The notes under the pieces: model-generated
What the model was told of the DNA's origin: nothing
Databases searched by the model: none
Seen by the model: the letters and a program-made list of their open reading frames with translations, nothing else
Part shown: positions 39,412 to 47,807 of the stretch, in pieces
How positions within the stretch are numbered: the first letter of the stretch is position 1
How the letters are laid out: each line of letters opens with the position of its first letter
NCBI RefSeq assembly: GCF_900113655.1
Contig: NZ_FOQF01000015.1
Location: 18,495-82,494, forward strand
Direction of reading: 5' to 3'
Length of the DNA stretch: 64,000 bases
Source of the DNA: Pseudobutyrivibrio sp. OR37
GTDB lineage: Bacteria > Bacillota > Clostridia > Lachnospirales > Lachnospiraceae
Made by a program: the position numbers and the translations under genes

Positions 39412-39947
39412 TATTCGGCTACCTCCCCATTAATCTTTAGCTTCCAGTCTGCAAAGGTTTTGCCATTTGAATGATATAAAACCTTTGTAGCTTCCTGCAC
39501 TATTACTACGTTGAAGTTTTGGCCTTTAAGCTTTTCTGCGGTAGGCTCTTCAATCTTAAGCTTTAGCGGTTCTGTAGTTTCATCAACAGAAAGGACCTGG
39601 CCATTATTTTCAACATCTTCTGTGTCGCTAGAAAGATAATAGTAGTAATCTCCTACCAGCTTCCATTTTGATGAGCTGTCATCGCTAAGCTCTACTTTTA
39701 CTCCCTCTGGTGCTATAGCCTTTACCCTAACGAAAACCTCGTAATCTCCAGTGTTAGATATTTTTACAGTTTTTATCATGTTGGATACAGTATCTTCAGG
39801 TGGAGTAAGCTTGGAATCACCTAGCTTTATTGTTCTAGCTCCTGTAGCTGTCTGTGAATCTGTGAAATATGCCATTGCTGGCTTTATTGATGCAGTAGCA
39901 ACCAAAATAGCAGCTGTGGCAACTAATAAATACTTCTTATACTTCAT
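39411..39947 (-). CDS. TasA/CalY-like protein with AYFTD SipW-type signal (operon B)
   Basis: A 178-residue secreted protein. The leader ends IKPAMAYFTDSQTATGARTI, with Y27-F28-T29-D30 exactly as in the operon A paralogue, and the mature domain contains KTVKISNTGDYEVFVRVKAI and FNVVIVQEATKVLYHSNGKT. It starts 2 bp after the pilin-like gene stop and overlaps the next start. Predicted substrate of the SipW-type signal peptidase encoded in operon A, since operon B has none. Confidence 0.82.
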   Translation of the reverse strand: MKYKKYLLVATAAILVATASIKPAMAYFTDSQTATGARTIKLGDSKLTPPEDTVSNMIKTVKISNTGDYEVFVRVKAIAPEGVKVELSDDSSSKWKLVGDYYYYLSSDTEDVENNGQVLSVDETTEPLKLKIEEPTAEKLKGQNFNVVIVQEATKVLYHSNGKTFADWKLKINGEVAE

Positions 39948-39949
39948 AG

Positions 39950-41002
39950 TTAGTTACCTCCCCCTACTGATTTGGTCCACTTGATTTGACCATTTTCATC
40001 ATATTCAAACCTGTTCTCAACACTAATACCGCCAAGCTCAAGTCTGTTATCATAATCGTTTGTAAAATCAACCTTTTGAACCTTGCTGGCATCTACAGTA
40101 ACTTCTTTGGATGCTGAGGCATTGGAATCCACGCTGTAGCTGGCACCAGTATATACTTCCTTAACTATAACCTTTGCTGTAGCTGGGAGGTTATCAACCT
40201 TTATGCTCTGTGTAGCTGCAGAATCAAAATTCATTGTATATACATTGCTAAATACTATTTCATCATCAACTGTGGCTGTTACCTCAAAAACAAAGGCTGC
40301 ATTGCCCAGTGACTTATTGAAGTTTTTAAGAGTTTTATCAATCTGAATGCTACCAAATCTAGGCTCTGCCTCGGATTTTAAAGCAACATCAACATTGTAA
40401 AGCCACTTATCACTTGTAGGTGCTTCGATAATCATTCCATTTTCATCAAGCTTTGTAGAACCCTGCACAAGGTAGCTTGATGGAACAGAAATAATGGATT
40501 TCGTAAAAGTGTACTTGTAAGCATCACTTACAATATCATCACAAGTGTATAGATAAAGACCTCTATCCACATTAATTGATTTTGATGTTTCATTTGATGG
40601 ATTGATTGTCAATTTACAAGTTGGAGTTGATGCCTTAAAAGCTTCATATGCCTGATTTGTTAAGGCTTCCCATTGCTTTGCTGTTACCTTTTCATTAGCA
40701 AGAACAGACAAATCAATATCTATAAGCGGAGTATCATAAGAACCATCAAGCTTAACATCTGCTATCTTATAAAACTTAACAGTGACATCCTTATCGTACA
40801 TGATAATTCCATCAGAAATGCTGCTGTGCTCATTCTCATCATAGCTTGATGCAGTTGGAATCTGCACTGTAATTTTACACTGTTCATTCTCATCAATTAA
40901 TGTTGCTGCGCTGGCCTTGTAAAAACTAAATCCAGATACGGCAACTACAGCTGTCAAAGCTAATGCAATAAAATTATTCTTTTTAAATGCTAACTTTTTC
41001 AC
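39950..41002 (-). CDS. Pilin-like secreted protein without sorting signal (operon B)
   Basis: A 350-residue exported protein, paralogue of 29000-30049. Signal peptide 1-32 (ending FYKASAA); N-terminal domain with VTVKFYKIADVKLDGSYDTP; CNA_B/DUF5979-like domain with RFGSIQIDKTLKNFNKSLGN, VFSNVYTMNFDSAATQSIKV and KVIVKEVYTGASYSVDSNAS; polar end LGGISVENRFEYDENGQIKW. No LPxTG and no C-terminal helix. It lies between the class C sortase and the TasA-like pair. Minor-pilin role is inference. Confidence 0.72.
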   Translation of the reverse strand: MKKLAFKKNNFIALALTAVVAVSGFSFYKASAATLIDENEQCKITVQIPTASSYDENEHSSISDGIIMYDKDVTVKFYKIADVKLDGSYDTPLIDIDLSVLANEKVTAKQWEALTNQAYEAFKASTPTCKLTINPSNETSKSINVDRGLYLYTCDDIVSDAYKYTFTKSIISVPSSYLVQGSTKLDENGMIIEAPTSDKWLYNVDVALKSEAEPRFGSIQIDKTLKNFNKSLGNAAFVFEVTATVDDEIVFSNVYTMNFDSAATQSIKVDNLPATAKVIVKEVYTGASYSVDSNASASKEVTVDASKVQKVDFTNDYDNRLELGGISVENRFEYDENGQIKWTKSVGGGN

Positions 41003-41028
41003 TGAAATCTCCCTTTTAATTCTATAAT

Positions 41029-41901
41029 CTAATTGCTTTTAGCACTGTTACGCTTATCAAGCAAATGTAAAACAAAAATAAACGCTGCAACAATAGCAAG
41101 ACCAACAATTACCCATAACAGATAATTGGTACGAAGACTAACCATACCGAATGTTGGCGTCTTGGCATCTGCAAGAAGTGTTGGTGTGTATTCAACCCTA
41201 TGTCCTCTCACCATTAAGCGCTGTGTGTTAACACCATATGGTGTACATGTAATCAGCGTGCAATAATCCTTTCCCTCTTCTACCTGAAGAAGCGATGTAT
41301 CATCAGGCTCCACAACCTCTATCTGATCAACCTCATAAGCAATATATTCATCCATTATTATCATGAAGAAATCATCACCTATTTTTACCTTGTCCAAATC
41401 TGTAAATAGAGTGGCACTAGGAAGCCCTCTATGAGCCGAAAGTACTGCATGTGTGCTAAGGCCTCCTACTGGAAGTGATGAACCCTGTAAATGGCCTACT
41501 CCATTCTGAAGTACTTCTTCTGAAGTGGTGTGGAATATAGGAAGCTTTACATTAATAGAAGGAATCTGAATATAACCCATGATTCCATCGTCGTTTGCAT
41601 TCAAAATGCTCATATATTTTTCGTCTACTCCATTTGCTTCAGCCTCGGCAAATGAATCTGGTAATATGCTAGGTAAAAGCTCCTCATTATAGGTATAGGC
41701 TTTGTTAAGCTCGGCCTCTATATCAAGGTCGCCTTCGTTTTTTGCAGCTTCCACCGACTCTTCATATTTACTTACAAGCGTAGCCTGTACATGATTGTTC
41801 CAGGTATTAGCTACAAGTGGGTACAATAGCAAGGACAATCCAGCAAGCATCAAGGCACCAATGGCTATATATCTATAATTCTTTTTCAAAAATGCCTTCA
41901 T
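41029..41901 (-). CDS. Class C pilus sortase (operon B)
   Basis: A 290-residue membrane sortase with an N-terminal helix (11-30), IPSINVKLPIFHTTSEE (113-129), catalytic His157 in LSAHRGLPSA, Cys219 in LITCTPYGVNTQRL, Arg228 and a C-terminal helix (about 260-280). It directly follows the major pilin gene and the post-pilin hairpin, and should polymerise the LPFTG pilin and attach the LPATG tip protein. GGAGAGGACAGTAAC precedes the ATG. It is clearly related to the stand-alone class C sortase, with the same domain order. Confidence 0.95.
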   Translation of the reverse strand: MKAFLKKNYRYIAIGALMLAGLSLLLYPLVANTWNNHVQATLVSKYEESVEAAKNEGDLDIEAELNKAYTYNEELLPSILPDSFAEAEANGVDEKYMSILNANDDGIMGYIQIPSINVKLPIFHTTSEEVLQNGVGHLQGSSLPVGGLSTHAVLSAHRGLPSATLFTDLDKVKIGDDFFMIIMDEYIAYEVDQIEVVEPDDTSLLQVEEGKDYCTLITCTPYGVNTQRLMVRGHRVEYTPTLLADAKTPTFGMVSLRTNYLLWVIVGLAIVAAFIFVLHLLDKRNSAKSN

Positions 41902-41934
41902 AAAATGTTACTGTCCTCTCCTTGATGTTGTACC

Positions 41935-41958
41935 TCCTGGCGGGTAACCCCACCAGGA
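41935..41958 (-). promoter_or_regulatory. Hairpin behind major pilin B
   Basis: Stem TCCTGG-CGGG / CCC-CA-CCAGGA with a TAA loop, no T-tract, 18-42 bp past the pilin stop. It matches the position of the hairpin behind the operon A pilin and may stabilise or process the pilin mRNA. Confidence 0.5.
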
Positions 41959-41976
41959 AGACTTCATCATAAATTA

Positions 41977-43380
41977 TTAGTTCTTAGCTGTTCTCTTTGA
42001 TACAAAGTAAAGAGCAGCTGCAAGTGCCATAATAGCTACACCAAGTACTGTAAAGATTGTTGTACCCATACCACCAGTGAATGGAAGTGGTACAAGAGCA
42101 TCATCATCCATAACTGCTGTAGCAAGCTGTGCATTATCAGCTAATCCTGCTTTCCATGTAGCTGTAGAAATTGTCTGCTTTACCTGATAACCAGTAGGAG
42201 CAACAACTTCCTTGAAGCTATATGTTGTCTCATTATCAAAACCATGAGCAACAGCAGAACCATCATCAAGTGTTACAACATGTGAAGCGTCCTCAAGCTT
42301 CTTAGTCCAGCCTGTTAATTCATTCTTGTCATTTAATACAGCGTACTCTGTATTATCATTTACCTCTGTACCCTTTAAGATAACAAACTCTGCACCAGCA
42401 AGGTTCTTACCATCACCAGTCTTTGTGATCTTTAAGTCACCAGTGTAAGAATCTACTCTCTTAACTTCATCTTCCTTGTTGTACTTGTGGCCATTCTCTT
42501 CTGGATAAGCCTCGTTGTTAATCTTAACGTCCTTAGCTGTGACTGTATAAACAAGTGTTACTTCTTTGTTTGCGTCAAGATTGCTTTCCTTTACTAATTC
42601 AGAAAGATCTACAGTAAATGACTTCTTATCATCTGCTAATGTAACCTTATCTGCTGATAAGTTGTAGTTATCTTTTCCAAGCTTAACTGAAAGTACTAAG
42701 TTTCCCTTATCATCAACATTGTAAACAGCGCCTGTTAATGAATCATGTACCGCAAATCTAAGTCCACCTTCTGCAACTGGCTTGCCAGCTGGTACATAAG
42801 GAACTGTAACCTTTACTGTGTAAGAAATAGTTTTACCAATTTCTACTACCTTGTCATTAGGGCTTGTTAACTCCTTATCTACTTTCTTTGGCTCCTTCTT
42901 AGCTTCTCTGTTGATAACCTGACCAGTCTCAATATCATTGCGGCTTACATAGAATGCCATTGTTGTGTAATTGTATTTCTTCTCAACTCCATCCTTTGTC
43001 TGAAGCTTAACTACATATAAACCAGCCTTTGAAACAGAAAACTCACCTTTTTCTGCCTTAGTAGTAGCTTCAATTGCTGCTAACTTATCACTTCTTGTAA
43101 TCTCATCCAAAGCAGTCTGACCATTTTTGCCAGTAAGCTTATCAATAATTGTCTGAGCATCTTCATTTCCAAATGCTTTTGCATAATCAGGCTTTACAAA
43201 ATTCCAACCTGTACGTGCTGAGGTATCCTCTTCAATAATCTGCTGATAGAAAACATCAGCCTCACTTGCATTGTCAACTTTTACAGTTGCCTTTCCTTCT
43301 GCGGCAAAAGCAGTTACGCTCATTGCCATCATCATTACCATCATTAAAGTAAAGGCAATGACTTTTTTAAGTTTTTTCAT
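41977..43380 (-). CDS. LPFTG major pilin (operon B)
   Basis: A 467-residue shaft pilin. Signal peptide 1-26 (ending TAFAAE); N-terminal domain (ATVKVDNASEADVFYQQIIE); D2-type domain (VVEIGKTISYTVKVTVPYVP, about 185-310); C-terminal CNA_B-type domain with E-box TYSFKEVVAPTGYQV; LPFTG at 432-436, helix, and SKRTAKN tail. The same layout as the operon A pilin, with clear but moderate identity. AAAAGGAGAGAAAAA precedes the ATG. It lies 24 bp after the tip adhesin gene and is followed by a hairpin and the class C sortase. Confidence 0.93.
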   Translation of the reverse strand: MKKLKKVIAFTLMMVMMMAMSVTAFAAEGKATVKVDNASEADVFYQQIIEEDTSARTGWNFVKPDYAKAFGNEDAQTIIDKLTGKNGQTALDEITRSDKLAAIEATTKAEKGEFSVSKAGLYVVKLQTKDGVEKKYNYTTMAFYVSRNDIETGQVINREAKKEPKKVDKELTSPNDKVVEIGKTISYTVKVTVPYVPAGKPVAEGGLRFAVHDSLTGAVYNVDDKGNLVLSVKLGKDNYNLSADKVTLADDKKSFTVDLSELVKESNLDANKEVTLVYTVTAKDVKINNEAYPEENGHKYNKEDEVKRVDSYTGDLKITKTGDGKNLAGAEFVILKGTEVNDNTEYAVLNDKNELTGWTKKLEDASHVVTLDDGSAVAHGFDNETTYSFKEVVAPTGYQVKQTISTATWKAGLADNAQLATAVMDDDALVPLPFTGGMGTTIFTVLGVAIMALAAALYFVSKRTAKN

Positions 43381-43404
43381 TTTTTCTCTCCTTTTTATAA
43401 ATAT

Positions 43405-46400
43405 TTATTTTTTCTTGTTTTTATATAACAACAGCGCGCCCACTATCATTAGCAAGACTCCGCCGATTGTATAAAGGTAGGTTCCTCTTCCACCTGTTGC
43501 TGGAAGAGTGTAAGCAACTTTGTTTTCGAAAGCTACTTCGATGGTTGGATTGTTTTTATCAGTTTTGGCTATCTGAGTTTTTCCTTTGCTAACCGTTACC
43601 GATTTGTATTTATCTATTTCAACGATCCACTCTTCATCATTTACGGCATATCCTACAGGAGCTTCTAACTCCTTAAGAATATATTTACCGTCTTCGATTT
43701 CTGTAACCAAAGTATCCTGTGAAAAGCTTTCGGATGTATACCAACCTACATATCCATCCTCACCGCTGATACCATAAAATGTTTTATCCTTACTTCGTAA
43801 ACTAAACTTGGCACCTGACAAAGTTTTCGTTTTTAATGTGGCGCTCACCTTCTTAAGCTTCCATCCAAAGGTTTGCTTTACTTTATTATGTATTTCTACG
43901 TATTTATCGCCATTACCACATTCAATATCTGCTGTATTACTTTTAAAAGTCTTGCCATCAGCTTTAATAGAAACTTTAAATTGTTCCAGCTCTACACCGT
44001 AGAAGGCTCCGACCTCTGTTATTCTGTAGGTGCCTATTGGCAAGCCTGTGATAGTTACTGTCTGATCTGCCCAGATATTATAAATACCGTTGCCACATCC
44101 AACGCCATAAGCTACCCCGTTATACTCACTAGTTAATTCTGCGTTTAATATTTCGGTGTTGCCGATATAAACCTTGCCGTCTCTGTAATCCACAAGCTCT
44201 GCCTGCTTCTTATTCTCATCCGATACCTTTTCAACCTTAATGCTATATAAGGCATCTGGATTATTGTTTTTGCCGTCTACTATTTTCTTAAATGTAAGAT
44301 TAACTTTTGGTATAGCTTTGTTTTTAAACTTATAATGCTCATCACCTGTGGCTTCTACTGAAACGCTTTCTATAGTTTTTGGTGATAGTACTAAATCAAT
44401 ACCAGACTCATTATATCCAAAATGGTCATTCTTTAATTGGCCTAAACCTGTAGCTACAGTAACAGGACACTCAACCACGCCTGTTGTAAATAAGTTCTTT
44501 CCGCTTAAATCAACATATCCCATCCGAGGATTATCAGTTCCCGTATAATACATAGCCAAATTTTTGAATGGCTCATGATTATCACGGAACTCCGTATTAT
44601 GTTTATAATACTTAGCACCTTCTGGATAGTAAGAATTCTTGTCTATGATTACCAGCTTGTAATCATCTCTTCCTGAATACTTAACATAAAATAAAAGTAC
44701 AGTGTTCTCTCCGATAGCCTGATTATCTGCTCGCCATTCATAATCATTATGTTTGAACATTACAACGCTTTTTATGGATGGAACCCATACTTGGTTTTCA
44801 TAATAACCAAGAACCGATACACAATTTTCATTGCCCTTTAAATCGCGGATGCTCTCGATGGTTCTTTGGCCAACTGAATTGTCATCTGAAACTGCGTTAG
44901 TCTCAATATCAAAATGACTGTATCTAATTCCACCTTCTGACGCAGGTTCAGGAATCAAGTCCTCTTTTTTAATATCTGTTGTCTCTGTATACCACTTTTC
45001 TGAAACTATCTGCTCATATTCCTCTGGAACTACTTCTTCAACATTCCATGTTATTTTTTTACGAGTGTCATTCTTAAAGAAAACCGGAAGATCATTAATT
45101 GTCTTCTGCCAATTATCATTAGCACTAACAAGCACCTCTGTCATGGCTGATGCTTTATCATCATGACCATTTCCAGCTAAATCCACATACTTAACAATGC
45201 CCTCTTCTGAATAAGAACCACAAACGTTAAATTTTAACTGGGAAGGACGAAGCTGCGTATTATTAACATCATCCCATTCTTTTTGAATTGTAAGACTCTT
45301 CTTAAACTCTCTTGTAACTGTTTTAGGTACAAAATTAAATCGAATTCTACAATTTGAAGCAGTATTTCCTCTTTCGAAATATACTATTGTCATCAAATGT
45401 GGCTTCGAAGAATTTGCAAATAATTCTCGAGTGGTATCGGAATATATATTCTTTTCGTATTTAACATTTTCAGAATCAACTAGTACGTTACCATTTTGGA
45501 AATTGATTGAACCATAAATCTTATTATGAATACCACCTAAATCCAAAGCCAGCTTTCCATCAATGTATACAAACAAATCATCATCGCCAGCGAACTCAAA
45601 AATAGTATCCTTATCACCAGTCTGTCCATCACTATTGATGTTGAAATAAATAGGAACAATCATACCAAAGTGGAACGAGTTATCGTAAGGAATAAATTGT
45701 TGACCAGAAACATAATCCTTTTTCTTCAAGGTTCCAGTGGCATAAGTTTTACCTACTTCAGCCTTATTTCCATTTTCATCAAGAAGCTCGTATGAATATT
45801 TATTACTATCAAGCTCGTAATAATCACCATTCTTTACAAACTCCAAATTTGCATTATATACTGCACCATTTCGTGGTTCTTCGTTATTAGAGCCTGGGTT
45901 TGTACATTTACTAATGTCGTCAGGGAAAAGCTCCTCCTGGCTACTAAACACATTCTCATTAAGCCTAAAGTCATATAAATGATTTAGTGAGCAATCTATA
46001 GTGTCAGATGCCAATCCAGTGTAGATTCCTCTATAAAAGCTTTGACCTTGAACATCATCCCCTGCAAAAATATGTCCCGTTCCACCAGTATTAAAGGTAA
46101 ATCCTGGTGTCTTGTCCTTTCCCCTTTCCTTGGAAGGTTCCTTGCCTTCTTCCTTGTACTTATCATAGATTGTAGCCATAGAATAATCACTATAGTGACC
46201 ATACTTAACGAATCTGGCTCCTCCTATAGGAACTACTTCAGTACCTCTTGAATTATCACGTAGAAAAATATCAAAATAAATTATGTTCTTAGATGTTAAA
46301 TAATCAGGCATCGCAATGTTTACATCACTATAGTCAGAAACAAAATTCTGCCCATTATATATGTTCTTGGTATATTGAGGCAGCTCCTGCTTAATCATTT

Positions 46401-47436
46401 TATCTACCGCGTACTCAGGAGATGCAGATACCATTAGTTTTACATTTTTCTCTTCTTCTATCGATTGATTGAAGATGTATTTACTAACCTCTACTAAATC
46501 ATCATTAAGATAGACTCTAAATTGTATTCCTCTAAAAAATTGCTGATAGCCATTACTAGCTATATCTGTAGGAAGATCATCTCTGTAATGCCATCTATGA
46601 TGAATGCCTGTATCCTTTTCTTCTACTGTTATGTAGTTGCTATGTGAAATATCCTTTTTATTTCTTTCCTTAATGGCGATGATGTATGTTGAAAAATGAT
46701 TAGTAATCATTTCCACCGAATCACTACCAGGTGTTACAGAATTCATCTTGTTAACTGATGCATTTTCGTAATGATAAACCTCTGTGGTAAGGGAATTGTC
46801 GTCAAGCCCCTCTACTGAAGGATTATTAAATTCAACCTTAACCTCTCCTGTTGGCTCAACCTCCTGATCATTTTCATTCAAGAGTGAAATATCATAAGCA
46901 ACAAAATCAACTACAGAAACATCAGCTCCGCTTTCGTTGTTAAGCACATCAGCCATCTGATTGTATTCACCCTCGTCAGATTCCTGAGTGATTTCATTTA
47001 CGATTACTTTTACAGCTCCGTTAAGAACGTCCTGCTTAGCTATAATCCTTACGAGATTTGCATCATCGCATATCTCTATTTCTGTTTCAGTGTTTTCCTC
47101 TAACTCATTCTCCTCTGTATCTACATCAGCTGGGTTTGTAGCTTCAACTTCTTCCACAACATCTCCAGTAGGCTCTTCCTCCGAGTCTTTTTCGGCTGTA
47201 GCTTCTGTTGCTCCAGCCGATGGCTCAGATTCTCCCTTTTCTTCAGTGGCTAACTCAGTTTCTGATGTGGTCTCCCTTCCAGCACCAGCTTCATTAGCCT
47301 TTGTTGTATCGACGAAAGTAGTCTCGACTGGCTTATCCACCTTTTCATCTGCATAAACACTTACAGCTGCAGAAACAAGCAAAGCCATAGCAAGACCAAA
47401 TGAAATTGTCCTTTTTAAAACTAGATTATTTTTCAT
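43405..47436 (-). CDS. Large LPATG tip adhesin with fibro-slime/PA14-like domain (operon B)
   Basis: A 1343-residue surface protein and first gene of operon B. Signal peptide 1-29; acidic linker; a domain shared with the operon A adhesin (VVDFVAYDISLLNENDQEVE); a fibro-slime or PA14-type region (about 380-710) with FEFAGDDDLFVYIDGKLALD and LGGIHNKIYGSINFQNG, a calcium-dependent carbohydrate-binding fold in related adhesins; several CNA_B/SpaA-like modules (KVSATLKTKTLSGAKFSLRS); LPATG at 1311-1315, helix and KNKKK. The DDD motif resembles the ligand-site acidic run of PA14 adhesins. The binding region differs wholly from the VWA domain of operon A, so the two pili should bind different targets. 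Confidence 0.92.
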   Translation of the reverse strand: MKNNLVLKRTISFGLAMALLVSAAVSVYADEKVDKPVETTFVDTTKANEAGAGRETTSETELATEEKGESEPSAGATEATAEKDSEEEPTGDVVEEVEATNPADVDTEENELEENTETEIEICDDANLVRIIAKQDVLNGAVKVIVNEITQESDEGEYNQMADVLNNESGADVSVVDFVAYDISLLNENDQEVEPTGEVKVEFNNPSVEGLDDNSLTTEVYHYENASVNKMNSVTPGSDSVEMITNHFSTYIIAIKERNKKDISHSNYITVEEKDTGIHHRWHYRDDLPTDIASNGYQQFFRGIQFRVYLNDDLVEVSKYIFNQSIEEEKNVKLMVSASPEYAVDKMIKQELPQYTKNIYNGQNFVSDYSDVNIAMPDYLTSKNIIYFDIFLRDNSRGTEVVPIGGARFVKYGHYSDYSMATIYDKYKEEGKEPSKERGKDKTPGFTFNTGGTGHIFAGDDVQGQSFYRGIYTGLASDTIDCSLNHLYDFRLNENVFSSQEELFPDDISKCTNPGSNNEEPRNGAVYNANLEFVKNGDYYELDSNKYSYELLDENGNKAEVGKTYATGTLKKKDYVSGQQFIPYDNSFHFGMIVPIYFNINSDGQTGDKDTIFEFAGDDDLFVYIDGKLALDLGGIHNKIYGSINFQNGNVLVDSENVKYEKNIYSDTTRELFANSSKPHLMTIVYFERGNTASNCRIRFNFVPKTVTREFKKSLTIQKEWDDVNNTQLRPSQLKFNVCGSYSEEGIVKYVDLAGNGHDDKASAMTEVLVSANDNWQKTINDLPVFFKNDTRKKITWNVEEVVPEEYEQIVSEKWYTETTDIKKEDLIPEPASEGGIRYSHFDIETNAVSDDNSVGQRTIESIRDLKGNENCVSVLGYYENQVWVPSIKSVVMFKHNDYEWRADNQAIGENTVLLFYVKYSGRDDYKLVIIDKNSYYPEGAKYYKHNTEFRDNHEPFKNLAMYYTGTDNPRMGYVDLSGKNLFTTGVVECPVTVATGLGQLKNDHFGYNESGIDLVLSPKTIESVSVEATGDEHYKFKNKAIPKVNLTFKKIVDGKNNNPDALYSIKVEKVSDENKKQAELVDYRDGKVYIGNTEILNAELTSEYNGVAYGVGCGNGIYNIWADQTVTITGLPIGTYRITEVGAFYGVELEQFKVSIKADGKTFKSNTADIECGNGDKYVEIHNKVKQTFGWKLKKVSATLKTKTLSGAKFSLRSKDKTFYGISGEDGYVGWYTSESFSQDTLVTEIEDGKYILKELEAPVGYAVNDEEWIVEIDKYKSVTVSKGKTQIAKTDKNNPTIEVAFENKVAYTLPATGGRGTYLYTIGGVLLMIVGALLLYKNKKK

Positions 47437-47529
47437 ACAAAAAATACTCCACCCCTAAGAAAAAATTTGAAAAATGTATTAGATGTGAACAAAATGTCAC
47501 GAATTTGTGTTTATTTTGTGTCCTTTGTC

Positions 47530-47593
47530 AATATAGACCAAATAATCCACGAATTAAAGGGGTTTGGCAAGAAATGCCAAAATTTGGCAAAAA
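47530..47593 (-). promoter_or_regulatory. Operon B promoter with paired TTGCCA boxes
   Basis: Minus-strand TTTTTGCCA and TTCTTGCCA boxes start 20 bp apart (plus-strand TTTGGCAA at 47563 and 47583), with an inverted TGGCA between them, and a -10 element TATATT (47530-47535) 29 bp after the second box. A TTGACA lies farther downstream and could belong to a second promoter. Confidence 0.6.
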
Positions 47594-47648
47594 CTATAAA
47601 AATAGATGTGCAATTTTTAGACATTATTTATATAACGCGTAAAAAAAA

Positions 47649-47679
47649 GATTCTAGGCATTTAAAAAATGCCTAGAATC
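47649..47679 (-). terminator. Second tandem terminator before operon B
   Basis: A 14-bp stem (GATTCTAGGCATTT / AAATGCCTAGAATC) followed on the minus strand by eight T residues. Confidence 0.85.
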
Positions 47680-47752
47680 CGCTATTTGTCATCGATATTT
47701 AATTTTGATTTTATATTATAAATATTTAATCATGTTTTAATAATAGTAAAAA

Positions 47753-47778
47753 CATCACTTTTGTTTCCAAAAGTGATG
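47753..47778 (-). terminator. Terminator of the family 2 glycosyltransferase gene
   Basis: A perfect 11-bp stem CATCACTTTTG / CAAAAGTGATG with a 4-nt loop, followed on the minus strand by TTTTTAC, 30 bp past the glycosyltransferase stop. Confidence 0.88.
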
Positions 47779-47807
47779 CCATGTACGGATTCAATTAATC
47801 TTGATGA

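Larger units (their letters stand above)
47437..47807. other. Intergenic region between glycosyltransferase and pilus operon B
   Basis: A 371-bp AT-rich gap with no convincing gene. It holds two tandem minus-strand terminators (47753-47778 and 47649-47679) and the operon B promoter with its paired boxes. Short plus-strand frames here lack ribosome sites and overlap these signals. Confidence 0.7.

Noticed and set aside
47400..47664. Two overlapping plus-strand frames of 65 and 80 codons upstream of operon B
   Set aside because: No ribosome sites; they overlap the operon B promoter and a terminator and have no protein-like composition.
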